Below are positions 6,781 to 12,953 of a DNA stretch of 12,965 bases, in pieces. The stretch spans positions 1-12,965 of the forward strand of contig CAJUDQ010000059.1 in assembly GCA_910585215.1 (NCBI GenBank), in the 5' to 3' direction. Position 1 is the first letter of the stretch; each line of letters opens with the position of its first letter. A model generated the notes under the pieces. The model was given only the letters and a program-made list of their open reading frames with translations, searched no databases and had not been told where the DNA came from. Origin of the DNA: an uncultured Lachnospiraceae bacterium (GTDB lineage: Bacteria > Bacillota > Clostridia > Lachnospirales > Lachnospiraceae). Both the position numbers and the translations under genes were made by a program.

Positions 6781-7692
6781 TTACTGCAAAAGACTATCCG
6801 TACTTTTTACAAGATTTACCTGATATTTGTTTCTAAATGTCTGAAAGGTTTGTTCTGTCATATCCTCATATCCAGGAATGGATGACATGCAGTCTTCTAA
6901 AATATAGACTTTTTTTGTGATTTCCGGCCTTGTTTCGTAATATTCAAGAATTTGATGGATACTCTCTAAAACACAATGTGATTTTGCCTCACCGGCAATC
7001 AATATTTTGTCATAACTTTCAAGTTTATTCAGAAAATCAAGATTAATATAACCTTTTGTGTCATATTCCGGTTTGACAATACCATACATTTCGCTCAATG
7101 GGTCCTGACCCTTGACAAGCCGCTGCACAACTGTCTTCTTTGCTACAGAGTGAAAATAAACCATATTGGCAAATTGATTTTCCAGTGCTGCTCCACTGGT
7201 CCCCTGAAGACAGTGATAAGTCCAAATGCAAAGAGCTTTTTTGGCATCCTGTTCCAGATGCTTTACATATTCTCTGCTTGCCTGCGGATTAATGACTGCT
7301 CTCCATCTGCCTGCATCCAAATCAGCCAGAGTAATAACCGTATATGGTGCCGGATGATTTCCGTTTTCATCGATCCACCAGCATGGATGAAAAATTTGAT
7401 GAGGCAGGTGAGTATCTAAGGAAACGGCAATATTTGAAATTTTATCCATATTGTCGTAAATAAATTTTGTAATGCGCAGTACGTCCTGTTTTGCACCTGG
7501 AACCCCCAATGCACCGTTATCCATAAAATCCTGCTGGATATCAATGCCTAAAAATAATACCTTTTCATGATTTTGAGATGCAGGAGTGAGATGTTCTTCA
7601 TTGGCTTTTTTTAAGATTTCGTTTAAAGAAATAGGGTTTTCTGTGGTTCCGATGTAATTTGTATTGATGATTTCTGAGTATGTTGTGTTCAT
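6781..7692 (-). CDS. nicotinamidase/isochorismatase-fold cysteine hydrolase
   Basis: A 303-residue cytosolic hydrolase of the nicotinamidase/isochorismatase family. The catalytic pattern is readable: GIDIQQDF at 49-56 with the general-base Asp51, the metal-site region SLDTHLPH at 91-98 (Asp93, His95) with His102 nearby, WTYHCLQGTSGA at 157-168, and the nucleophile in GEAKSHCV at 234-241 (Cys240). The HCLQGT and metal-ligand segments favour nicotinamidase (nicotinamide to nicotinate and ammonia) over isochorismatase. The protein is roughly 100 residues longer than classical PncA, including about 43 extra residues at the N-terminus, so another amide substrate is possible. AGGAGG lies eight bases before the ATG. 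It is transcribed from the strong promoter at 7812-7840, which carries two operator-like repeats. Confidence 0.8.
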   Translation of the reverse strand: MNTTYSEIINTNYIGTTENPISLNEILKKANEEHLTPASQNHEKVLFLGIDIQQDFMDNGALGVPGAKQDVLRITKFIYDNMDKISNIAVSLDTHLPHQIFHPCWWIDENGNHPAPYTVITLADLDAGRWRAVINPQASREYVKHLEQDAKKALCIWTYHCLQGTSGAALENQFANMVYFHSVAKKTVVQRLVKGQDPLSEMYGIVKPEYDTKGYINLDFLNKLESYDKILIAGEAKSHCVLESIHQILEYYETRPEITKKVYILEDCMSSIPGYEDMTEQTFQTFRNKYQVNLVKSTDSLLQ

Positions 7693-7780
7693 AATATTGC
7701 CCTCCTAAATTTGTTTTGTGATATTTGTTTATGGATACTTTTCATTGTTTACAGATATGTATAGATAATTCGCAATATAT

Positions 7781-7831
7781 TAGTATTTATTTGCTACTTA
7801 CTATATATTGTATAATAGTATACTTTTGCTA
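7781..7831. promoter_or_regulatory. paired 16-bp operator-like repeats on the hydrolase promoter
   Basis: On the minus strand TAGCAAAAGTATACTA (7816-7831) and TAGCAAATAAATACTA (7781-7796) share the imperfect palindrome TAGCA-N6-TACTA and lie 35 bp apart. Over a 24-bp window the copies match at 20 positions. The upstream copy covers the spacer and touches the -10; the other falls just after the expected start. A GTATA-N4-TATAC palindrome (7810-7823) overlaps the -10. The binding protein is not identified. Confidence 0.55.
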
Positions 7832-7840
7832 CTTTGTCAA
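7812..7840 (-). promoter_or_regulatory. strong sigma-A promoter of the hydrolase gene
   Basis: Minus strand TTGACA (7835-7840), 17-bp spacer, TATTAT (7812-7817). The -35 is perfect and the -10 matches five of six. Expected start near 7805, giving a leader of about 110 nt before the ATG at 7692. The strength of the core and the repeats overlapping it suggest a promoter that is normally held off by a repressor. Confidence 0.8.
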
Positions 7841-7869
7841 GAGTTTTTTATGATTTCTAAATAATATTT

Positions 7870-8078
7870 TTAAAAACTGGTGAAAAATAAAAAAGTTTCC
7901 TGCTTATCACTTTTCTGTTTTTTGTTATTCCCTTCACTCTCCTGTTTTATTTTTGTTTCTTGTTCCATATCTTCTTGCTCTGTATCTTTCGAATCAGCGT
8001 ATAAATTTACAGAAAAACTGATACTGCCTTCCGCTAGGGTCAGAGCCGTTAATGTGGTTGTTAATTTTTTGTCTCCAT
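7870..8078 (-). pseudogene. frameshifted remnant of a small exported protein
   Basis: The minus-strand ATG at 8076-8078, preceded by AGAAGGA, opens METKN and then hits TAA within a run of six A. If the run had seven A, the frame would give 69 residues ending at 7870: a lysine start, a hydrophobic Thr/Leu/Ala core, and LYA followed by DS, resembling a signal peptide with its cleavage site. A strongly charged Glu/Lys/Gln stretch follows, with an abrupt FLFFTSF end. In the intact frame no start codon lies upstream before a stop. It looks like the N-terminal part of a secreted protein that was both frameshifted and truncated. A sequencing error in the A-run is possible. No family recognised. Confidence 0.4.
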
Positions 8079-8121
8079 TTTAATTCCTTCTGTTTCTCTT
8101 TCTTCATTACTATTGTTAGAA

Positions 8122-8149
8122 ACTGTACCATTCTTTTTAGATATTCCAA
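8122..8149 (-). promoter_or_regulatory. weak promoter candidate for the frameshifted remnant
   Basis: Minus strand TTGGAA (8144-8149), 16-bp spacer, TACAGT (8122-8127), with TGG directly before the -10 giving an extended motif. Each box matches four of six. It points at the remnant at 7870-8078. The rest of 8150-8240 is AT-rich with nothing recognisable. Confidence 0.28.
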
Positions 8150-8240
8150 TATATGACAAGTATCTATTTTTTATTTTTACATGTTATTCGATAATACTTT
8201 ATCTATAATTTAAATAATAAAACAATCTTATGGTACAAAA

Positions 8241-8285
8241 AGAAAAACCCCTTGAAAGTAGTGATATACTTTCAGGGGTTTTTCT
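8241..8285. terminator. strong bidirectional intrinsic terminator
   Basis: AGAAAAACCCCTTGAAAGTA (8241-8260) pairs with TACTTTCAGGGGTTTTTCT (8267-8285) across the loop GTGATA, with one unpaired T. U-rich tails follow in both directions. Read leftward it closes the toxin-antitoxin operon, coming directly after the antitoxin-like remnant; no rightward gene ends here. Confidence 0.88.
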
Positions 8286-8290
8286 TTATT

Positions 8291-8425
8291 TTATTTGATT
8301 TTTATAACATTTTTTCCAAATTCAATATTCTTTTCAAACATATCCGTAATTTCTCTATCTAGATTATCAAATGCTCTGTCAAGATCATCAGATAATATCA
8401 TTTTATCTTGTGCAATATTTGGTTT
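8291..8425 (-). pseudogene. 3' remnant of a second Phd-type antitoxin gene
   Basis: A minus-strand open stretch reads IAQDKMILSDDLDRAF and continues NLDREITDMFEKNIEF before a short tail and TAA at 8291-8293. It matches the C-terminus of the intact antitoxin at 8838-9098. At the DNA level 8319-8416 and 8842-8939 align without gaps over 98 bp with 86 identities. There is no N-terminal DNA-binding part: a TGA at 8426-8428 precedes it, and the homology begins around 8416. It lies just after the toxin stop and before the terminator. Substitutions fall mainly at third codon positions, so the copy seems to have diverged while still coding, or to have come from a related locus. Confidence 0.75.
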
Positions 8426-8436
8426 TCAAACACATC

Positions 8437-8841
8437 CTAGACAAACAATATATTTTCAGAATTATAGCCTTTAATTAACGAATCATGAGTTAAAAATTTC
8501 ATATCATGAGAAATAGCCTGACATATCAATATACGATCAAAAGGGTCCTTGTGCACAGGTTCAGTTTCAGGTCGAAATAAATCTTGCAGCTTATATATAC
8601 TATTTTCCTGCAACGAAATCAGCTGAAAACCTGCCTGTTTACAATAATCAGAAATTTCTTGTGCTGTTATCGGTAAACTGTCGGTTTTAATAAGACGCTT
8701 TATTTCGATTTCCCAAAGGCTGATAACGCTGAAATAAATATCATTTTCAGGCTGTAATAACAGTTCTTTTGCTTTCTGCGGAAGTTTAGGGCTATTAGTT
8801 AAAGCCCATATTACCATATGGGTATCAAGTAAAATCTTCAT
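8437..8841 (-). CDS. PIN-domain ribonuclease toxin (VapC-like)
   Basis: A 134-residue PIN-domain protein, the toxin of a type II toxin-antitoxin pair, expected to cleave RNA in a metal-dependent way in the cytosol. The acidic active-site residues are in place: Asp6 in LLDTH, Glu44 in SLWEIEIK, Asp99 and Asp102 in KDPFDRILI, and Asp120 in LTHD. The LLDTHMVIWAL start and the length are typical of the PIN subgroup that pairs with Phd/YefM antitoxins. Its ATG overlaps the antitoxin stop (ATGA, four bases), indicating translational coupling. A 3' fragment of a second antitoxin and a strong terminator follow. No truncation or missing catalytic residue is seen, so it is probably active. The RNA target is unknown. 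Confidence 0.9.
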   Translation of the reverse strand: MKILLDTHMVIWALTNSPKLPQKAKELLLQPENDIYFSVISLWEIEIKRLIKTDSLPITAQEISDYCKQAGFQLISLQENSIYKLQDLFRPETEPVHKDPFDRILICQAISHDMKFLTHDSLIKGYNSENILFV

Positions 8842-9098
8842 AATTCAATATCCCTTTCAAACATATCCACAATTTCTCTATCCAGATTGTCAAATGTTCT
8901 GTCAAAATCATCAGACAATATCATTTTCCCTTCTGCAATTCCTATGCGTTTAGATACATCAGGTGTTTGGATAAGCGTAAGCTGTGCTATTTTTATGCCA
9001 TTACGAGCGATATAGATAACATCTTCCTCCTGTGTTTCAAGCATTTTTACAAGCTTGGAAAGGTCTGATTTAGCTTCAAACATATTAACCTGTATCAT
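8838..9098 (-). CDS. Phd/YefM-family antitoxin
   Basis: An 86-residue antitoxin. The N-terminal half (about residues 1-45) carries the Phd/YefM pattern: NMFEAKSDLSKLV, a short helix, then VIYIARNGIKIAQLTL, which forms the DNA-binding dimer. The C-terminal half, acidic and rich in Asp, is expected to wrap around the toxin and block its active site. GGAGGA lies seven bases before the ATG. It is first in the operon, as is usual, and overlaps the toxin gene by four bases. A promoter at 9145-9173 and a palindromic element at 9124-9138 fit autorepression by the antitoxin-toxin complex. The C-terminal coding sequence exists a second time at 8319-8416. Confidence 0.88.
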   Translation of the reverse strand: MIQVNMFEAKSDLSKLVKMLETQEEDVIYIARNGIKIAQLTLIQTPDVSKRIGIAEGKMILSDDFDRTFDNLDREIVDMFERDIEL

Positions 9099-9123
9099 AA
9101 AAACTTCCTCCTTGTATAATAAT

Positions 9124-9138
9124 TAGCTAACTTAGCTA
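9124..9138. promoter_or_regulatory. palindromic operator of the toxin-antitoxin operon
   Basis: TAGCTAACTTAGCTA is a perfect inverted repeat of seven bases around one central base, made of two self-complementary TAGCTA cores nine bases apart. It lies just downstream of the promoter -10, between it and the antitoxin ribosome binding site, where autorepressing antitoxins commonly bind. Confidence 0.6.
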
Positions 9139-9144
9139 TTTATT

Positions 9145-9173
9145 AGTATTCCATCTTTTTCTCTTTTTGTCAA
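9145..9173 (-). promoter_or_regulatory. promoter of the toxin-antitoxin operon
   Basis: Minus strand TTGACA (9168-9173), 17-bp spacer, AATACT (9145-9150). The -35 is perfect, the -10 weak (four of six). Position and direction fit transcription of antitoxin and toxin. From 9174 to 9339 the DNA is AT-rich with no gene or signal recognised. Confidence 0.55.
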
Positions 9174-9339
9174 TAAATAATATGTAATTATAGATATTAT
9201 ATTTTAATTTGTTAAAATTCCTCTATACGCTTCTCTACATCTCTTCGTATCAAAGCATTGCATTCATATCTTGATTCTTACCGAAAAGAAGCTATTTTTA
9301 TCCAAAGACACAAACTTTTTTACACTATCTTTCCCATAT

Positions 9340-9380
9340 AAAAAACCTTTCAGGAAAATTTCTCTTCCCAAAAGGTTTTG
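9340..9380 (-). terminator. intrinsic terminator of the chemoreceptor gene
   Basis: AAAACCTTT (9342-9350) pairs with AAAGGTTTT (9371-9379), with additional GGGAA/TTTCC pairing inside. Read leftward it is followed by a run of T at 9341-9345 and TAT. It lies 16 bp past the receptor stop codon. Confidence 0.8.
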
Positions 9381-9395
9381 CCTTCAATTATTATA

Positions 9396-11099
9396 TTACT
9401 TAAACACCCCAACGCTCTCCTTCATCTCCTCCGATACCTCCGAAAGCTCCTCAGTCTTTCCCGAAAGCTTCTGAAGCTCCTCATATACTCCATTTATAGC
9501 CCTCATCATCTCTTCTACATTCGCTGCGTTTTCCTGTGACAACGCTGCAGAGTTCTGTACAACTGCCACCATATCCGTTCGCACATGTTCCATCTCCTCG
9601 GATTTTTCAAGCATCACATCCATGTGCATCACGGATTCCTTTATCTCCTCCTTTACATTTTCAAATACTTCCCCTGTTTTTTGAATTGTTTTCTCCTGAT
9701 TTTGAATCATTTTCTGTGTTTCTTCCATCCGCTGTGTCATACTGCCTGAATTTTCTGTCAAATCCTTTATCATATTTTGAATATCCTGCACAGAATCATT
9801 TGCCTGTACAGATAAACTCTGAATTTCAGAGGCAACAACTCCAAAACCTCTTCCAAACTCTCCTGCTCTCGCTGCCTCTATTGATGCATTCAGAGCCAGC
9901 AGACTGGTCTGAGAGGCAACAGCGGCAATCAACTCTGTCGCACAGCTTATTTTATCCACAGATTCCTTTGTTTTTCCAGTTTGCTGCCCCAGATAATCTA
10001 CGGAACTTCGCACCTGCTTCATATCGCTATTTAACTCCGTCATTTCCTTCATCATTTGCTCGGACATGTTCTGAATCTGACTGGAAATCTCATACATTCT
10101 TTTCATCTCTGCATTATTACTTCCAATCATTTCTCCTATCTGAGTAACGTCATTTCCTGCAGCTCCTGCATCTTCCGCCTGACTCATACAGCTTGCTGAC
10201 ATTTCCTGTGCAGACTGGTCGAGTCCCTTCATTACCTGAAGAATATTTGCTGCTCGTTTTCTCAGACTACCAGCCTCAAGGTCAAGCTGTGTACTTTTTT
10301 CTTTCAATACATTCACAATTTCCCGAAGTTTGTTGCGCAACTCCAGTATTCCTCTTCCCAGCATCCCAATCTCATCAGAACGTTTCAAAAGAATCCTGTC
10401 CGGCTCTATGGATAAATCTCCTTCCGAAATTCTCTGTAAAAGTCCCATACTTCTCTCAAGTGCACTTACAATATGCTTTACCAGCCCTGTCACAAGAATC
10501 GCTGTTACAAAAAGAACCACCAAAATAGCAATCAACATCTGCAATCGAATTTCATTAATAATTTTTTCCACCTGGGCACGCGGTTTTCCAACAAAAACCA
10601 TACCAACAGGATTATTTGTATCCATCTCCTGATAAAACGGCGCATAGCATACAATATATTCTGCTCCTAAAATTTCTACATTGCGGTCAAGATAATATTC
10701 TCCCTGTTTCAATACTTTATTTATCACTGCATTGGATGCTTTGGTATGTATTTGCCTTTCTCCTGCTTCATTTTTAATAGAAGTCAAAATACGGGTATCA
10801 TTCCAGAATATAGTTACATCCATTCCAGTTTTATTTTTAATATGGTCTACAATTTCTACTGCCTCACTGATATTTAAACTTTCTCCTTTCCATAAATCTC
10901 CATTTTCGTCCATATGATAGCTTCCATGATTACCAACTTCAAAAATATCTCTTACTGCCAGCGATGCCGCCTGCATTCCGGCATATGCCTCATCATAAAT
11001 ACCATTTGCCGTTCGGTCTGCCGCAAGGATAAATATACCAATTCCCAAAATAAAGACGGGAAGCAGTGCAATCATCATAATCTTTGTACGCAGTTTCAT
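9396..11099 (-). CDS. methyl-accepting chemotaxis protein with extracellular cache domain
   Basis: A 567-residue transmembrane chemoreceptor that signals to CheA/CheW. Layout: TM1 at about 7-26, an extracellular sensor at about 28-185 with the single-cache look (GSYHMDENGDLWKGESLN, DVTIFWNDTRI, YYLDRNVEILG, ending VGMVFVGKPR), TM2 at about 187-207, HAMP at about 208-262, then a coiled-coil signalling domain whose hairpin tip reads LLALNASIEAARAGEFGRGF at 400-419. No CheR-tethering pentapeptide is seen at the C-terminus. The ATG at 11097-11099 is preferred because AAGGAG lies eight bases upstream; an ATG nine codons earlier would put that site inside the gene. No chemotaxis or flagellar gene is adjacent, so it is a stand-alone receptor. 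The ligand is unknown; cache domains of this kind often bind small organic acids or similar molecules. Confidence 0.93.
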   Translation of the reverse strand: MKLRTKIMMIALLPVFILGIGIFILAADRTANGIYDEAYAGMQAASLAVRDIFEVGNHGSYHMDENGDLWKGESLNISEAVEIVDHIKNKTGMDVTIFWNDTRILTSIKNEAGERQIHTKASNAVINKVLKQGEYYLDRNVEILGAEYIVCYAPFYQEMDTNNPVGMVFVGKPRAQVEKIINEIRLQMLIAILVVLFVTAILVTGLVKHIVSALERSMGLLQRISEGDLSIEPDRILLKRSDEIGMLGRGILELRNKLREIVNVLKEKSTQLDLEAGSLRKRAANILQVMKGLDQSAQEMSASCMSQAEDAGAAGNDVTQIGEMIGSNNAEMKRMYEISSQIQNMSEQMMKEMTELNSDMKQVRSSVDYLGQQTGKTKESVDKISCATELIAAVASQTSLLALNASIEAARAGEFGRGFGVVASEIQSLSVQANDSVQDIQNMIKDLTENSGSMTQRMEETQKMIQNQEKTIQKTGEVFENVKEEIKESVMHMDVMLEKSEEMEHVRTDMVAVVQNSAALSQENAANVEEMMRAINGVYEELQKLSGKTEELSEVSEEMKESVGVFK

Positions 11100-11208
11100 A
11101 ATTTGTTCTCCTTCATATATTTTCAATTAATAAAGCAGCTGCAATAATAAAATACCTGTGTACTGCCTATTAAAAAATTTTACACATGTTATTTTCCTTC
11201 TAAAACAG

Positions 11209-11286
11209 TGTCACAGGAAATAAAAGCTGCAAATAATGCAAGTTTAATATCGACAAGTAGCAGCAAGCTTACTATTTCCTGTGACA
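11209..11286. repeat. 78-bp element with perfect 14-bp terminal inverted repeats
   Basis: TGTCACAGGAAATA (11209-11222) and TATTTCCTGTGACA (11273-11286) are exact inverted copies, with partial AAGCT/AGCTT and GC-containing pairing further in. It lies 110-187 bp upstream of the chemoreceptor start. It could be a stable RNA stem in the receptor leader, a miniature inverted-repeat element or a large operator. No target-site duplication is obvious. Confidence 0.7.
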
Positions 11287-11287
11287 T

Positions 11288-11337
11288 AACCGCTGTCAAA
11301 AAAAATCAGTCAAACAGTCAGTACAAGACCAGCGGTT
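11288..11337. repeat. second inverted repeat adjoining the first
   Basis: AACCGCTG (11288-11295) and CAGCGGTT (11330-11337) are perfect inverted copies with TC/GA pairing continued past one unpaired base. Only one base separates this element from the preceding one, so 11209-11337 would fold into two consecutive hairpins on either strand. Confidence 0.65.
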
Positions 11338-11365
11338 CAGGCCCTTTAATAATAGCGCCATTTTT

Positions 11366-11374
11366 ATTATATCA
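11366..11374 (-). promoter_or_regulatory. extended -10 element pointing at the chemoreceptor
   Basis: Minus strand TGATATAAT: a perfect TATAAT (11366-11371) with an extended TGN. No convincing -35 at 16-18 bp. If active it would give the receptor mRNA a leader of about 260 nt containing both hairpins. No sigma-D type promoter was found for this gene. Confidence 0.35.
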
Positions 11375-11461
11375 AACTGCTGTTATGCCTGCTGTGCCTA
11401 TTCTTCACATTTTCTGCCTGTTTTTTCTCAAAAATCTTTTATCATCAGAATAGAATAGTAT

Positions 11462-11489
11462 TTTACATTTCCCTAAAATAGTGTATAAT
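11462..11489 (+). promoter_or_regulatory. sigma-A promoter of the LytTR regulator operon
   Basis: TTTACA (11462-11467), 16-bp spacer, TATAAT (11484-11489): five of six and six of six. Expected start near 11496, giving a leader of about 130 nt before the regulator ATG. Confidence 0.7.
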
Positions 11490-11626
11490 AAATCAGAATG
11501 TATACCGAGTTATATTTTATAGGAAATTCCATCTTATACAAAACTGTATTTTATATTAAACTATCGTTTATATTTGATTTTAAGAAACAATGCGAAATTA
11601 TTTTTAACTTGAAAGAAGAGACATCT

Positions 11627-12361
11627 ATGTATATTGTAATTTGTGATGACAACATTGAAGACCTGCTGACAATAGAAAAACTGATATTAAAATATGCTGC
11701 CCGTTATCCTGCCTTGAATTTTAAAACTGAAAAATTTTCCGATGCTTCTGCTCTACAGCAAAAAATACAAAAAGGCGAAACTGCAGATATTTATATTCTG
11801 GACATTATTATGTCTCGAATATCAGGGATTGATTTAGGAAGCCAAATCAGAAAAGCAGGCAGCAAAAGTATGATTATTTATGTTACCTCATCCGATGACT
11901 TCGCTCTGGATGCTTATGATATACATGCAATAAGATATCTGTTAAAACCCATTTATGAAAATAATTTTTTTGAGGCGCTGGACTTCGCCATTTCTTACAC
12001 TGGTATGAAAGAATGTGCCTGTTATCCGGTAAAAACCAAAAATGGAATCATCTCTGTTCCATACTCTGGAATAGAATATATAGAAAATTCCTCCAGAAAG
12101 CTTGAAATTCATCTGACGAACGGTGAAACTATAACCAGTATTTACATAAGGACATCTTTTGATAAGGAAATAAAAGAGCTTGAAGACGACAAAAGCTTTC
12201 TTCGCGTTCATAAATCATTTTTAATTAATCTGAACTATGTAAAAAAGCTAACCAAAAATATAATGATAATGGAAAACGGCAGAAATATTCCTGTCAGCAG
12301 AAGCAGCGCACTGGATGTAAAAAAGGAATATCTTTTATTTGTTTCTCAACAATACAGATAA
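11627..12361 (+). CDS. LytTR-family response regulator (AgrA-like)
   Basis: A 244-residue two-component response regulator. The receiver domain (1-120) shows the acidic pair Asp8-Asp9 in VICDDN, phosphoacceptor Asp59 in YILDI, the Thr87-Ser88 switch in YVTSSD, and Lys107 in LLKP. The LytTR DNA-binding domain (about 135-238) includes YIENSSRKLEIHL, the FLRVHKSFLINLNYV helix region and IPVSRSSALDVKKEYL. The ATG at 11627 is chosen because the receiver fold begins there; the same frame extends to an ATG at 11498, but those 43 residues look like translated leader. The ribosome binding site is weak (AGAAGAG). A sensor gene follows nine bases downstream but is disrupted. Such regulators control peptide-signalled quorum sensing, bacteriocin or virulence loci; the target is not visible here. 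Confidence 0.9.
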   Translation: MYIVICDDNIEDLLTIEKLILKYAARYPALNFKTEKFSDASALQQKIQKGETADIYILDIIMSRISGIDLGSQIRKAGSKSMIIYVTSSDDFALDAYDIHAIRYLLKPIYENNFFEALDFAISYTGMKECACYPVKTKNGIISVPYSGIEYIENSSRKLEIHLTNGETITSIYIRTSFDKEIKELEDDKSFLRVHKSFLINLNYVKKLTKNIMIMENGRNIPVSRSSALDVKKEYLLFVSQQYR

Positions 12362-12370
12362 GGAGCAAAA

Positions 12371-12928
12371 ATGAGTTATTTTTCAAATATATCCTATATG
12401 ATAAGCCATTTATTTTTAATGTTGTTTATGTATTTATTTATCGTTTCCCGTTATTCGAAGATACTTACAATGCTGATATGCTTTTTTTCATTTTCTGCTC
12501 TAAATATACTTGACTGTTGTAAATTAAATATATTTCCAGACAGTGATTTATGTTATGTAATCACAACGATTGTTCAAATTTTAATCACACAGTCTACCGC
12601 TATTTTTATTTCTCAAAAGCGAAACAGTCAGGTTCTATTTGTTGGACTCAGTGCTTCAAGCTATGTAATTGGCGGAAGTGTTACTTCAAGTATTATACAG
12701 ATTTATACCAAAAATAATATTCTTGCGCTGACAGGAAGTTTTATTGTACACCTTGCCACTCTTTTGGTTCTGCTTGTAAAAATACGAAGCATATGCCTTA
12801 AATTTCAGAAAAAGACTTATATGGAAAATTTTTGGGAACTGTGTCTCATCCCTGTATTTTTTTATTGCAGTTTTTCTTTTATTGCTTTTTTTCCACATAC
12901 TCTTTATGACAAGGGGCTGTCGCACTAA
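12371..12928 (+). pseudogene. sensor histidine kinase membrane domain, truncated by an insertion sequence
   Basis: AAGGAG lies five bases before the ATG, nine bases after the regulator stop, the usual regulator-sensor order of AgrA/AgrC-type pairs. The 185 residues hold about six hydrophobic helices (roughly 9-27, 30-48, 60-80, 89-110, 117-138, 156-175), matching the N-terminal sensor half of GHKL histidine kinases of about 430 residues. No phosphoacceptor histidine or ATPase domain is present. After FFPHTLYD the frame enters an insertion-sequence end, which supplies the last residues (KGLSH) and the stop. The rest of the kinase would lie beyond the element, outside the window. An intact six-helix protein is less likely because the stop is inside foreign sequence. 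Assignment as a kinase half rests on helix layout and position. Confidence 0.75.
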
Positions 12929-12953
12929 ATAATTAGTGCACGGCTCTTTTTTT
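12911..12953 (+). terminator. hairpin with U-tract at the insertion-sequence end
   Basis: GCACTAA (12922-12928) pairs with TTAGTGC (12933-12939) over an ATAA loop. The stem continues outward, after one unpaired base on the left, through about ten more pairs including G-U wobbles, to AA-UU at the base. A T-run follows (12947-12953). It should stop transcription entering the element from the regulator operon. Confidence 0.65.

Larger units (their letters stand above)
11189..11410 (-). pseudogene. 74-codon frame interrupted only by UGA codons
   Basis: From ATG at 11408-11410 to TAA at 11189-11191 the minus strand has four in-frame stops, all TGA, at codons 2, 13, 31 and 35, and no internal TAA or TAG. 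With Trp at those sites the product has a protein-like layout: GTAGITAV, then KNGAIIKGPEPLVLY, then a hydrophobic half with LLLLVDIKLALFAAF. No good ribosome binding site precedes it. It may be a decayed small membrane protein gene (TGG to TGA) or a coincidence. The hairpins at 11209-11337 lie inside it. Confidence 0.25.

Noticed and set aside
7880..8083. 67-codon plus-strand frame resembling a membrane peptide
   Set aside because: It is the antisense shadow of the frameshifted exported-protein remnant, and its GTG start has no ribosome binding site.
11100..11365. Cyclic-di-GMP riboswitch upstream of the chemoreceptor
   Set aside because: Such riboswitches often precede receptors in Clostridia, but the expected conserved aptamer segments are missing; only the two inverted repeats are seen.
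11208..11453. 81-codon plus-strand frame before the LytTR regulator, possibly an AgrD-like signal peptide gene
   Set aside because: It starts with GTG without a ribosome binding site, lacks an AgrD-like amphipathic leader and Cys/Ser ring region, and runs through the inverted repeats. No AgrB gene is present.
11498..11626. N-terminal extension of the LytTR regulator from the upstream ATG
   Set aside because: The receiver domain begins exactly at the ATG at 11627. The extension is AT-rich leader translation starting about two bases after the expected transcription start.
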